DNA of 64,000 nucleotides. Source: Mikania micrantha (Eukaryota > Streptophyta > Magnoliopsida > Asterales > Asteraceae). The position numbers and the translations under genes are program-made. The DNA lies in assembly GCA_009363875.1 (NCBI GenBank), contig CM018695.1:20742755-20806754 (forward strand), in the 5' to 3' direction. The notes beneath the pieces are model-generated. The model saw nothing but the letters and a program-made list of their open reading frames with translations. It had not been told where the DNA came from and did no database searches. How positions within the stretch are numbered: the first letter of the stretch is position 1; each line of letters starts with the position of its first letter. Positions 47,630-59,215 of the stretch are shown in pieces.

Positions 47630-47960
47630 CTCATGGATGGCTTCAGCTAGGTCTTTACAAAGCATATCGCACGTATACAGAACTGTGTTGACACGATCAA
47701 CTTGTTCTATCCAAATGGACGGCTTCAGCTAGGTCTTTACAAAGCAATATGGCACGTGTATGGAATCGAACTTATTTTATTTTTGTATTTTTCTTAGCTT
47801 ATCCTATCTGAATGGACGGCTTCAGCAAGGCTGCATCCCAGCAATATGGCACTTGTATAGAATAGAATTTACTTTTATTTTCTTGTGATTCAATCATTCT
47901 CATCTGAATGGACGGCTTCAGCTAGGTCTTTACAAAGCAATATGGCACGTGTATAGACTT
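47630..47960 (-). repeat. Four copies of an ATGGACGGCTTCAGCTAGG block
   Basis: ATGGACGGCTTCAGCTAGGT with CTTTACAAAGCAATATGGCA and CGTGTATAGA recurs at about 47637, 47715, 47811 and 47908, with diverged spacers of 30-50 bp. It lies between Pol and the extra ORF, as a looser repeat does in copia A at 1225-1400. Confidence 0.8.
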
Positions 47961-48199
47961 GAATTCATGAATCATTGGAAACCTCATTAGATACTATGAT
48001 AACAGGTTTATGCTTGATTTGAGTCAAAAACTATTTATCACTTAACTGGTTTTCTAAAATGGATCCCACAAATCAGACTTTCTAAGCAATCACCAATAGT
48101 CTATACATTTTGTAAACTTGGCCTATCAGTACATCAAATCGCAATTCTCATGTGTTTTCAGTTTATCCATTCACGTTTTGCTTTTAAGACATGATAGGT

Positions 48200-48394
48200 T
48201 AACACATCACTTTTTCAAACAAGACTTTCTCTTTTTTTTTAATTTTTTTTTAAATATTTTGGTTTTTCAAATTTTTCAAATGTTTTTGGTTTTTAAAATT
48301 TTTCAAATGTTTTTGGTTTTTCAAATTAAACTACTTTTTCTCCCCCTAAAACTGAAAAAATAAAACTAACTAAACTAACTAATAAAAGCAATGA
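48200..48394. other. T-rich tract downstream of copia E RNase H
   Basis: TTTTTCAAATGTTTTTGG is repeated three times around 48270-48325. The same text follows RNase H in copia A (1745-1830). Confidence 0.65.
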
Positions 48395-49774
48395 TCATTT
48401 GTTTGATTCAGATGAAGAAATGACTTCATCCTTTTGAAAAACACCATTAGCCGATAACAGATATAAAAATCTGGGTTTATCAAAAGCTTTTGTATAAAGA
48501 TCGGCTTTCTGGTGATCGGTATGAATTTTAACAACATCGATGAGTTTCTTTTCAAAACAATCACGTATAAAGTGGTATTTTATGTCGATGTGTTTGGTTT
48601 TCGAGTGCTGGACTGCGTTTTTAGTGACAGCAGTGGCGACAGTATTATCAACATAAATAAGAGTGTTAGAAAAATGTAACCCATAGTCCCTGAGTTGTTG
48701 CTGAATCCAGATGATTTGTGAGCAACAACTAGCAGCAACAATAGATTCAGCTTCACATGTTGAAGTAGACACCGATGTCTGCTTCTTGCACTGCCAGGTA
48801 ACTAAATGGGTCCCAAAGAACTGACATCCTGAAGATGTTGACTTGAAATCTCTTTTGCATCCGCCATAGTCTGAATCACTGTATGCAGTAAGCTCAAAAT
48901 TACCATCATTAGGGTACCATAAGCCTATATCCGGAGTACCCTTCAGATAACGCAAAATCCTCTTCACAGCAATCAGATGTGATACTCTTGATTTGGACTG
49001 ATAACGAGCACACAAGCATGTGGCAAACATGATGTCTGGCCGAGAAGCAGTAAGATACATGAGAGACCCAATCATTCCTCGGTACAGAGTGGCATTGATT
49101 AACTCCCCCTTTTCGTCTGGTGTAATCCCGTGATTGGCAGCCAGTGGGGTACCAGCAGGTTTTGCATCTGACATAATGAACCGGCTCATAATGTCACCAA
49201 TGTATTTGGTCTGATGAATGAAGATCTCTGCCTCAGATTGATCCACCTGCAACCTAAGAAAAAATTTCATCTCCCCCATTGAACTCATTTCAAACTTTTC
49301 TTTCATAACCTTCTCGAATTCCTTGCATAGACTATCATTTGTACAACCAAAAATGATGTCATCCACATACACTTGCACCAAGAGTAAATCAGCATCCTTC
49401 TCTCGAATAAACAGTGTGCAGTCAATAACACCTCTTCTGAACCCGTTGTTCAGAAGGTGAGTAGACAGTGTCTCGTACCACGCTCGCAGAGCTTGGTGCA
49501 ATCCATACAGTGCCTTGTCCAACTTGTAGACTTGATCACGATGCAATGGATCTTCAAACCCCGGAGGTTGATTGACATACACAGTTTCGTTGATCACACC
49601 ATGAAGGAATGCACTCTTGACATCCATTTGATAAACTTTAAATTTCTTGAAGGATGCATATGCCAAGAAAATACGAATTGCTTCGAGACGATCAACCGGT
49701 GCAAACACTTCATTATAGTCAATTCCTTCAATATGTCTGAATCCCTGCACCACCAGACGTGCTTTATTTCGCAC
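48395..49774 (-). CDS. Copia E reverse transcriptase-RNase H (open)
   Basis: 459 codons without interruption. RT has EGIDYNEVFAPVDRLEAIRI (about residues 14-33), MDVKSAFLHG, ALYGLHQALRAWYETL, and an intact catalytic box YVDDIIFG. RNase H has AYSDSDYGGCKRD, STCEAES and YVDNTVATAVTKN, and the end SANGVFQKDEV. Conserved D residues of RNase H are present, but the usual STCEAEY/F reads ES-I. The real polyprotein start lies upstream. In-frame stops at 49775-49910 separate it from the linker, so translation is unlikely. Confidence 0.92.
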   Translation of the reverse strand: MRNKARLVVQGFRHIEGIDYNEVFAPVDRLEAIRIFLAYASFKKFKVYQMDVKSAFLHGVINETVYVNQPPGFEDPLHRDQVYKLDKALYGLHQALRAWYETLSTHLLNNGFRRGVIDCTLFIREKDADLLLVQVYVDDIIFGCTNDSLCKEFEKVMKEKFEMSSMGEMKFFLRLQVDQSEAEIFIHQTKYIGDIMSRFIMSDAKPAGTPLAANHGITPDEKGELINATLYRGMIGSLMYLTASRPDIMFATCLCARYQSKSRVSHLIAVKRILRYLKGTPDIGLWYPNDGNFELTAYSDSDYGGCKRDFKSTSSGCQFFGTHLVTWQCKKQTSVSTSTCEAESIVAASCCSQIIWIQQQLRDYGLHFSNTLIYVDNTVATAVTKNAVQHSKTKHIDIKYHFIRDCFEKKLIDVVKIHTDHQKADLYTKAFDKPRFLYLLSANGVFQKDEVISSSESNK

Positions 49775-50290
49775 AACGATCCCGTGATCGTCCCTTTTGC
49801 AACGAAGAACCCATCTTTTGCCTATAACTTTTGCACCTTTCGGTTTGTCAACAGGTTGTCAAACACCTAATTTCTTTAATTGTAAGAGTTCTTCTTGCAT
49901 GGCATCAACCTATGATTTTTCTCTCAATGCTTCAATGACGGTTCGTGGTTCAACTTGAGAGATGAAGCAAGAATGGGCACGATAGTTCACATCAGCAAAG
50001 GCAAGAATATCTGCAAGGCCTCCTGAAGATAATTGATTTCTTGTCTTGACCCCATTAAGTGGACTTCTAATAATGTTCTCCTGAGGACGAATACGACTAA
50101 TTTTTCCAACAGGATGAGCAGGAACCACAACCTGTGGATCAAGGTTGTTCATATTCAAATCCTCAAGAGCAGGTACAATGTTGTCAACATTAGATTCGGG
50201 GGCAGCTAGTTGAACTGGATTATCATCTGTGTATGAGCTGTCATCATGTATCTGTATGGGAATTGAAGCTGATGAAGGTTGCATTTATGG
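49775..50290 (-). pseudogene. Copia E linker region
   Basis: Frame 49910-50284 has DDSSYTDDNPVQLAAPES, LNGVKTRNQLSSGGLADILA and FISQVEPRTVIEALREKS, then a stop. The following 130 bp continue in phase with VDAMQEELLQLKKLG, another stop, and VIGKRWVLRCKRDDHGIVV before RT. Its right end joins gag text near 50284, where protease and integrase should be. Confidence 0.85.
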
Positions 50291-51008
50291 TGTTGAGATA
50301 AGAAGTAACTGCATCCTGCTTGTTGAGCACAGCGATCTCAGCCTCATGTAACTGTCTGTTTAACAAATTAATTTTATCCTTAAAATCTTTTTCATTTGAT
50401 TCTAAAATTTTGTTTGCTTCAATCATTTGGTTGAGATCGCTGATCAAGTCAGAATTGTGCTTCTGATAAGCCAGAACCTTACTGTCAAGGTCAATACAGT
50501 TAAAACATCTAGAATGAGAAGAAGAACAATCATCAAATACCTGATCTGACTGAGAGGTAGCAGAAGTGTTCACCATCGTAGCACACTGAGTAGCAGGTTC
50601 TTCAAACTCAGCATCAGAATCTTCTTGAGTGTCTGAGTCTGAAGTGCTTTCTGATTCTGATCCTGATGATTCCTCCAGACTTGTCTTTGTTTCTTCTGAA
50701 GTGCTTTCATCACTGGATCCATCAGCTTTCTGGATTTCTGCAACATAGGCTTTATCTTCTCCTCCCTGATCAGGATTAAATCTGAAATCCCAGTTCTCAC
50801 CTTCATCATTTTGATCCATCAAGGCTTTGCTAGCATTTGAAGAACTTGCATGATTTGGAGTATCAATGGGCACCAGTCTTCGTTCTGGATTTGCTGAAGA
50901 TGATCTCTGATTCTGAAAAGGATTCTTGTTTCCCATCTTCTTTGGTTTGTTACACTGCCTTGCAAAGTGTCCTTTTTCTCCACAATTATAACAAGTGACA
51001 TATGACAT
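50244..51008 (-). pseudogene. Copia E gag nucleocapsid region
   Basis: Starts MSYVTCYNCGEKGHFARQCN, an intact CCHC knuckle. An acidic Ser-rich stretch follows (SSDESTSEETKTSLEESSGS), a second cysteine pair (SRCFNCIDLD), and coiled-coil-like text (EANKILESNEKDFKDKINLL). The frame ends at 50244, where it has already entered linker DNA in another phase, marking the deletion junction. Confidence 0.88.
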
Positions 51009-51023
51009 GTCAAAACCAAATTT

Positions 51024-52192
51024 TCAATCCTTGTTCAGATGAATATCTTTTCCAGTTCTTCTTACAAAATCCTTAGCTCTTCTTACTGCACTGGCAAGAG
51101 CCCACATGATGTCTATCCTCTCCATGTCATCCGGGTCTATATGAGAATAATCATCATTTGTCAAGTGAGGATTACCAATCTGCCCGGCTAGTAATCCATC
51201 ATAAGAGCTCACAAGAGTAGACAGAAGACCCATGTGCTCTTTTCCAACCTCTATAGTCACTTTATCAAAGTTGTATATCTTCAGACTGGAGACTGTATTT
51301 TCTTTCTGAGAGGTTGTTGTTGAAGATGATTCACTGAAATGAATATGATTTGAAACAGGTGCTTCTTTAGTCTGAGAGACAAAAAGCAGTCTTCAGTGGA
51401 GCATGAAAGAAGCTCTCTCTATAGTAGGAGTAGAGTATTACAATGAAGGATCCTGAACTTGAGCAACTCTCTTTGCCTTCCACTTGTTCTCAATCTCCTA
51501 TTCTTTCAGCTTCTGGATAAACTCATTGATGTCCATATTAGCCATCATCTCATTCTGCTTCAAGACCATGAGGAATGACTCCCATTTGGGAGGTAAAGAT
51601 CTGCCAAACACTGTATCTACTCTTGTGTTGTAGTCTTGACCTGATGGTTGAACAGCTCACTCAGAAGATGGTAGAATCTAGCAATCAGATCATCTAGGGA
51701 CTCATTTCAAACATACATAAAACTGTTAAACTCTTTCCTCAAGGCTTTGGACTTTATGTTCTTCAAAGCATCATTTCCCTCATATCTCTGCTGCAACGCA
51801 TCCCAAAGTAGCTTAGAAGAAGTAAACTGTCTGAACTGATGAAAGATATCAGTAGCAATAGATTGAGACAGAATCGCATAGGCCTTCTTCTCAAAGTCAT
51901 ATAACTCCCTTTGGGGTTTAGTCATTCGGGTGACTAACATAGGAGTTCCATCTTCATAGAGAGGTCTCAAATACCGACCCTCTATCATCATCCAAAAGTT
52001 GGTATCAACTCCATTGATGTGTATCTTGAATCTGTATTTCCAGTGAGGGTAATCATCTAATGAAAGTAACTTAGGAGCTTTATTAGAGTTCCATGTCTCA
52101 TTCTCTGTGAGTAGTAATGTCTGAATCCAATGATTCTGGTTAGCCATCAACGATATATCCTCCATTATGTCAAGAACAATTGTGTTCAACAC
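51024..52192 (-). pseudogene. Copia E gag capsid region
   Basis: 51707-52192 holds the N-terminus (SLMANQNHWIQTLLLTENE, APKLLSLDDYPHWKYRFKIH, FEKKAYAILSQSIATDIFHQ). 51261-51706 is decayed in several frames. 51024-51260 has LLAGQIGNPHLTNDDYSHID and DMERIDIMWALASAVRRAK, ending in TGA at 51024-51026 in phase with the knuckle frame. The organisation matches gag of copia A. Confidence 0.88.
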
Positions 52193-52204
52193 TTAGGAAA
52201 ATTT

Positions 52205-52510
52205 CAATTCTGATGGCCGAATGACACCAACTAGGCCGAATGTCGGGGACCGAATAAGTGGGAACTGTCCGAATGAACTGAGTTAGCCGAATAAACAGAG
52301 AGCAGAATGACTTAAAGGCCGAATGAGTAGAACACCGAATGAAGAGTAGTCCGAATGAATGGAAGACTGAATGACAGTTGGACCGAACGAATGAGTTAAC
52401 AGAATGAGCAGTTGGCCGAATAGGTGGAAGACCGAAAGAAAGCTATTCGGACGAATGAAGCTATTCAGCCGAAAGAGGACTATTCGGATGACTTATTCGA
52501 ATGAGCGGCT
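52205..52510. repeat. CCGAATGA word island in copia E leader
   Basis: About twenty CCGAATGA or CGAATGA words between gag and primer site, the same word as at 46260-47040. Confidence 0.82.
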
Positions 52511-52778
52511 CATTCGTACCATCTGGGGTTTTCAGCAACAAAAGTCGCAATAACTTTCGATCTAGAGTGAATCTAACCACCAAAATTGGTACAGAACTTC
52601 AAGACATCATTACCAAGCAAATGGAATGATCGATTTGTCAAAACATCAACAAAAACCCACGGATTTGTAATGAAACAGTAACTTGAAGGGCAAGAAAGTT
52701 AGAGTTTTCAAAGATCTCGAACAAGCAATCTCAGATTTGATGATTTGGATTGAAAATCGAGCAGAATCAAGAGCCAAA

Positions 52779-52790
52779 GCTCTGATACCA
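52779..52790 (-). promoter_or_regulatory. Primer binding site of copia E
   Basis: TGGTATCAGAGC on the minus strand, 2 bp from the LTR at 52793. Confidence 0.9.
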
Positions 52791-52792
52791 AT

Positions 52793-53240
52793 TGAAAAAC
52801 CATTAAGGACCGGCAAATCTGTATTGGACGGAAGGTTAGGGCAAGAACACATGAAGATATGAATCAAATCGTATGGTATATTGATTAAATCGAATGATTA
52901 CAAGAACTAATCCACATCAAAAAAGAACATAGTGTTGCCGTGGAGAGATCGAGCATGATCTCTCCCCCTCTCGTGCTCAAAACCCTAGAACACCAAAACC
53001 CTTAGCTCTCAAATCTGAAAACTAGTATTTATAGGGTCTGAACTCCATTTGTACGAATGGAGCAATTCGTATGCTCATTCGTACGAATCGACCCTTTTAC
53101 ATTAAATTCATTCGCATATGCTCCTACGAACGATCAATTCCTAGTGTAACAACATACAAATACATACAAGTGATTACAAATAAACAAATACTAATCTAAG
53201 CTATTCGACCAGCAGCGGACACCAAAAATATGCACCAACA
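52793..53240 (-). repeat. 5' LTR of copia E (448 bp)
   Basis: On the minus strand it starts TGTTGGTGCATATTTTTGG and ends GGTTTTTCA. It contains TACGAAT/ATTCGTA words at 53050-53125. It interrupts copia F directly at 53241; the expected second copy of TTCTA (53241-53245) at the far end is lost with the left LTR. Confidence 0.82.
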
Positions 53241-54559
53241 TTCTATCTCTGAAGATTTCTCTGAGAATTGCCTAGAAGAAGAAGTTCTACAGTCCAATAA
53301 ACCTCGTGAACTTAGCATTGATCCACCAGGCATGTACTCAAAATCACAGCCGCCTCCATTATCATTCTTAGATCCAATTGTTGAAACTAAAGATTCATCA
53401 TCAACTTTAGAGTCTCCTGATCTAATATCTCTAGATCATATTTCATTTGCTTATCTCAAATATGTGCCTGAAGAATATCTGGTGGACCCTGTCACTCCTG
53501 CTGCAGCAACAAATCTGTCTACCTCACCAATTGTTCCAGATACTCCAATTTCGTTCTCTACTCATAAATATCATCCACTAGACAAAGTAATTGGACTGAT
53601 TACCTCAGGCGCTATCACTCGAAGTGCAGCAGAAAATCTCAATGAATGTATGTTCTCATGTTTTGTGTCCCAAATTGGACCCCAGAACATCTCAATGGCA
53701 TTGCAAGACTCCAGCTGGATCGAATCTATGCAAGAAAAACTAAATCAATTTGCCAAGCTAAAAGTGTGGAAACTAGTTGATTTACCTGCAGGAAAGAAAG
53801 CACTTGGCACTCGTTGGGTATTTAAGAACTAAAAGGATGACTAAGGTGTGATTGTTCGTAACAAGGCTAGACTACTGGTTCAAGGATACAGACAAGAAGA
53901 AGGGATTGACTATGATGAAGTCTATGCCCAAGTGGCCCGTCTTGAAGCAATTCGAATCTTTTTGGCCTATGCATCATACATGAACTTTACTATGTATCAA
54001 ATGGGTGTGAAGACTGCATTTCTATATGGTGATGTTAAAGAAGAAATTTATGTCTCCAAGCCACCTGGGTTCATTGACTCGAATCATCCTCAACAGGTAT
54101 TCAAGCTTGATAAAGCATTGTACGGTCTACATCAAGCTCCTCGTGCGTTGTATGCTACTTTAATAGAACATCTGCTATCCCATGGATATGTTTATGGAGC
54201 CATTGACCAAACGTTATTTACGAAACAAGTGAATGAAGACCTAATTCTGGTGCAAATCTATGTAGATGACATTATCTTTGGGTCAACAAATTATCAGTTG
54301 TGCAAAGAGTTTGAACAAATTATGCGCAAAAGTTTGAAATGAGTTTTCTTGGAGAAATGATCTTCTTTCGTGGTCTACAAGTCTATCAAGACTCTTCTGG
54401 TATATTGATTCATTAAGACAAGTATGTTGATAACATACTGGCCAAATTCAAGTTTGACGACTATAAAGCTGCAAACACTCCAATGGCAATTCGTCTGGTT
54501 ATGACTGTTGATGAAGATGGAACCTTGGTTGATCATACTCTATATCGTTCTATGATTGG
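53241..54559 (+). pseudogene. Copia F linker and RT fragment
   Basis: Plus-strand copia Pol. The linker has YHPLDKVIGLITSGAITRSA and FVSQIGPQNISMALQDSS, then KALGTRWVFKN followed by two TAA codons (53830-53847). RT follows with VRNKARLLVQGYRQEEGIDY, MGVKTAFLYG, ALYGLHQAPRA and YVDDIIFGSTN. A one-base shift at about 54340 and another stop near 54415 follow. The text ends at LYRSMIG, where LTR G begins. The left end is cut by copia E. The RT catalytic box is intact, but the gene is dead. Confidence 0.9.
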
Positions 54560-55653
54560 TGTAACACCCCGACCGATGGCGAAAACGTCATGATGCCACG
54601 AGGGATGTGTAAATTGTTCATAAGCTCGTGGGCATCTAAATGTATCATCACATATCAATTAAATTAATTTAAAGCAATTACACAAAAATCATGTTTGTCA
54701 TGATTAAAGTACAACAATTTAAACAAAAAGATTAGCTAAATTAGCTAAACACTAGTTTTTTGTAATCCAGTTAATTTTAGCTAAGTCCGAGAACCTAAGT
54801 GATGATGTCCAAAAGATGTGAAGCTATCCTTCTCAACCTACTTTTCTTCTTTCCTTGAAACATGTAGAAAATCAAGTGTCAACTACGAAGTAGTTGGTGA
54901 GTAATCATAAGTTTTAATTTTCTAAAAATGTTTATAAGTGTTTATAAAAGTTTATAGTTTTTAAGAAAATACACATGTGAACCTGTGAGATAATCCAGCT
55001 CTATCAACACACAACAAACACACCAATCAAATAACTCAAGCATTAACAAGTAATCTTTCAAGTTTACCCAATCAATCTAAACCAAATACATCAGATAGAA
55101 AATCAAATAGATAATCAACATTCATCATCCATAACCATCATTCATCATAACCATAATTATCTCAATATAAAATACCACGGAGAACCGTAGTCAACTCAAT
55201 CAACGATAAATGGAATCATCGCGGAGGACCGAAGTCAACTCGATCAACGACGTTCCTAATATGCATAAGTGTCTATACAGTGCACTGTGGAGGACCGTAG
55301 TCAACTCAATCGACAGTGGAATTACTACAGAGGACCAAAATCGACTCAATCAATAGTAATTCAGTCATCGCGGAGGATCAAGGTCGACTCAATCAACGAT
55401 GACTATTAAAGTTGTGATAATCCACATTAGTCAATAATCATATCAATAATAAGAATATCATAATGATAATCCAGGTTTTACCTATGTGTTATCCAAATTA
55501 TATTCATTTTGTATACATGTTCCACCCCCGAGTTTAAAAGAAAAAATGATTTAAAAAGGGGGTTATGAGAACTCACCTCGATGTCTTTATAGTTTAAGAT
55601 TTTGAAGAACGCACGCTCACGTAGATGGAATCAACAATGACTCAACAACCTGT
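54560..55653 (-). mobile_element. LTR G, first part
   Basis: Starts TGTAACACCCCGACC. GTTGGTGAGT at about 54892 and GAGAACTCACCTCGATG at about 55567 match the order seen in minus-sense C LTRs, so G is a related LTR. It continues after the nested solo LTR at 60281. No coding content. Confidence 0.6.
55170..55404. repeat. Five copies of a GGAGGACCGTAGTCAACTCA cassette with changing stems
   Basis: A roughly 26-nt loop (YGGAGGACCGWAGTCAACTC plus AATCRA) is flanked by different inverted repeats: imperfect GGAATCATCG/CGACGTTCC (55212-55256), CACTGT/ACAGTG (55283-55318), GAATTACTA/TAGTAATTC (55319-55362), AGTCATCG/CGATGACT (55363-55404). The first copy (about 55175) has no clear stem. Confidence 0.85.
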
Positions 55654-56089
55654 TGTCACACCCCGAGCCAGCGGGCCGGATCGTGTGTCCCGTCAGGCGA
55701 AAAGGTCTCAGGGCGCAATATCGGGAATGATAATCGTGATGATCAGATTGTTTACATTGCACATGATATATAATGAGAAAATGCTATATAAAATAGAATT
55801 ACAAAGTTAAATTACATCAGTTCAGTTTATAATTTAACAATGTAAATCTATTATCAACATCATAATCCGTCTATCATGTATCTGAACAAGATATACAAAA
55901 TAATTTGTATAATGATGTCCAAAATATGCACGCTTCAAAAATACTAGGTCCTCTAACTGACATCCTAGTCCAAAAGCATAACTTCTTAGTTAGACATGTT
56001 CGTCACCTGAGAAGTCATGCAAAAAGATCAAGTCAACACATGGTTGGTGAGTTCATATAGTTTTATTTGAAAATGAATTTGAATGAACA

Positions 56090-56830
56090 GTCCGAATGAC
56101 AACCTTAACCTCATTAACAACCACCTATATTATCCGGTCAAATATGCTTATATATATGGCATACGTAGGGGAACAAGCCCCAGCCGACATCCCACCACAT
56201 ACCGAACCACATAGTGTATTGTTGTTAATGATAACTAAGCGTTTCATCCCATACCTTTGATTACCAGAAATGACAACCTTAACCTCACTAACAACCACCT
56301 ATACTATCCGGTCAAATATGCTTATATATAGGGCATACGTAGGGGAACAAGCCCCAGCCGACATCCCACCACATACCGAACCACATAGTATATTGTTGTT
56401 AATGATAACTAAGCGTTTCATCCCATACCTTTGATTACCCGAAATGACAACCTTAACCTCACTAACAACCACCTATACTATCCGGTCAAATATGCTTATA
56501 TATAGGGCATACGTAAGGGAACAAGCCCGAGCCGACATCCCACCACATATCGAACTACATAATATATTGTTGTTAATGATAATTAAGCGTTTCATTCGAT
56601 ACACTGAATCACATAATTGAATCGTCTGAAAATGATTACTTTTGAACACCCAAAATGACAACCTTAACCTCACTAACAACCACCTATACTATCCAATCAA
56701 ATATGCTTATATATAGTGCATACGTAGGGGAACAAGCCCCAGCCGACATCTCACCACATACCGGACCACATAGTACATTGTTATTAATGATAATTAAGCG
56801 TTTCATTCCATACCATTGACACATTAGTTC
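56090..56830 (-). promoter_or_regulatory. Four tandem promoter units with TATA boxes
   Basis: AATGACAACCTTAACCTC starts units near 56095, 56269, 56443 and 56654 (periods about 174, 174 and 211 bp). Each holds GCTTATATATAGGGCATACG, a TATA box on the sense strand; the first copy reads TATATATATGG. Other C LTRs have about two units. Confidence 0.7.
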
Positions 56831-58869
56831 TTCAGTTCTTAGTTCTTATAGTTCCACAAAATAGAATTTCGATTGATTCCTTAAGTTCATCACACAATCA
56901 TGATTAACCATAGCATTTGTAGAAACATTACAATAAATGCTTAAATAAATATATAAACATTTAATAAAATCTAAGACCTAACGATTGGGCCTTGGTCAAC
57001 TCGAGTAGACTACTTTAGCAATCATGGTTCTTAGTAGTAAAGGAGATATGTAAATCTCATCAAACATGCGACCTATAATCAATCAGTCTAGCTAGGACAT
57101 CTTTTGATATACATGCTTTTATAGTTCTTTAGTTCGTCCGTGGTTCGTATAGTTCTTTAGTTCTTTGGCGCATGTTATCTTTGAGTATTTCCCAGATGTT
57201 CCTCAAAACTGGTTAGGGGATGTTGTAAATATCAACAAACATGCGTCTCATATTCGATCAGTCTAGCTAAGACATCTTTCAAACCTGAGATTGGCAAATG
57301 CTATCTTTGATATTTCCCAGACAGACCCTTGAAAATAGTTCTTTGTACATAGTTCGTTGAAATAGATCGTTAGTTCTTTGACAACTCACCACCGAAAATA
57401 GTTCTTTGATTTGACCGTTAGTTCTTTGAAATTAGATCTTTGAAAATAGTTCTGTGTCTTAGATCTTTAGTTCTTTGAAAATAGTCCTTTGAAAATAGTT
57501 CTTTGTTTTTGAATTAGTTAGCTACTCATGATGAATAGATAACTCATTCTGAAATCCTGCAATTAGTTTACCTAGATAAAATCTAGGATAACCATTTTAC
57601 ATATAAAACATATATTAAGTAAAAGCATTTAAGTAAATATAATTCAAAGAGAATAAATTTACGCATGCTTCTCAGCCGCGCGTTTATAAAACAAAAATTT
57701 TTAGAAAAGTGGCAATGAACTCACCTGTGTTGCTAAGAATTGAATCACAACAGATAATGCACGCTCGTTAATCGTAGATTAAGTATCTTCAACACCTGAT
57801 TTGTTTTAAGAAGATTCGAATACTATAAGTATTTATAATAGACGTAATCTAGGGTTTTGGTCTCGGTGTGCAACTAAGTGTCCTATGTTACTAATGTGTT
57901 TCTATGATTCTCTCTAACTTAGTCTAAACGTATTACCCATTTATAAACCATTATCCCGTGAATTGTCACTATTAAACTTTAGTGATGTAAGGTTTACATT
58001 ATTTACATTCAAAGTCTTTTAATTAAACCGTTTTAAATAATTCATTTTAAGTTAAAAATCCTTTAATTTAATTTAAAGAAGTTTATAAGTCAATTTCTTT
58101 TATTAAAACATTAATTAATTTATAAAATATAAGTTACATGATTAGACTTAGGTTAATCTTATTTGATTAACCTTAAGCCCATTACTAGATCTTGATTTTC
58201 CCATGGTTCTCTGATCGCTCTTGTGTATAACCCATCCTAGATAGTTCCAATGAACCATCTAATGTAGTTATATGTTTTCATGAAATTTCTAAGTGTTAGA
58301 TGTTAACCATATGGTTACAACTAAACTTAGTTCATGTTCTTGATCCTTAGTGAATTTCCGAAGGTGTTAGACTCATATGATGTCCACAACTCATTTTTTT
58401 GATATCAACATGATTTAAGAAAACCATTGTTCTTGAAAACCCTAATTCATGATTGCTTTAAATGAGTCTATATGTTATAACCCCAATTTATATTCGCAAA
58501 TCCATGTTTATTCATCATTGTCACTTAGAAACCCTAATATTAACTTTGATGTAGATGATTCAAAAACCCATTCAACATTCTAGAGAACCCTAATGGCTTC
58601 GTATTACTTCTCACTAGCAAGGTGAGTGCATGTTGAATGTGAATGATTTGATAAGTCCATGTTTAAACCTTAGGTGATATAAGTTGATTACACATCATGG
58701 AAAAACCCACTAGATTTTCCCATGCACCACACGTTCAACACCATGCATGCAATTCACGTAGCCCACCCTTGCATGCATGCATAGCATCACAAATGAAATC
58801 TATGAGTAAACTTCCAATTCATTTCCTTCGGATAACATCACTTACGAATGATATCCTAGTGAAGGAACT

Positions 58870-59215
58870 ACTCTCAAAGGTGATTAGTCACACAACCGAA
58901 TCAGGTGGGCCGGCTCATGTTTCCCCTGCGAATGAACTATGCCCGAAAGGGTTAGCCCATCTGGTTGGAGACCTGGCCGACCAAAAGTGACTTGGCCGAA
59001 TAGGGTTCATGCGAGAGAAGGTCTTGGCCGAATGAGATAACCCATGCGAATGAGGGTTTGGACCGAATGGAAGGTTGGACCAAAAGTGGCTCATGCAAAA
59101 GGACCTAGTCGGTCTTGCCCTTCGGCTCAGGGCTCCTTCGGCCAGTCGGCCGAAAGGAATGAAGAGTGCTCATTCGGCGAGCTGGAGTGTCCCATTCGGT
59201 GGTCCGATGCTCAGC
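58870..59215. repeat. CCGAATG word island of the solo C LTR
   Basis: CCGAATGG, GCGAATG and TTCGGCC words on both strands, as at 5095-5540. The frames at 58697-59265 derive from it. Confidence 0.78.

Larger units (their letters stand above)
44000..53240 (-). mobile_element. Copia-type element E, internally deleted, left LTR missing
   Basis: Minus-strand order: LTR (52793-53240), primer site, word-rich leader, gag, linker, RT-RNase H, long non-coding tract, extra ORF to 44028. Protease and integrase are absent: gag text runs directly into linker text near 50284. The extra ORF after Pol and the Lys/Asp-rich linker point to a SIRE-like copia lineage. The 3' LTR expected left of 44028 is not there; a D-like fragment is instead. 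Confidence 0.88.
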
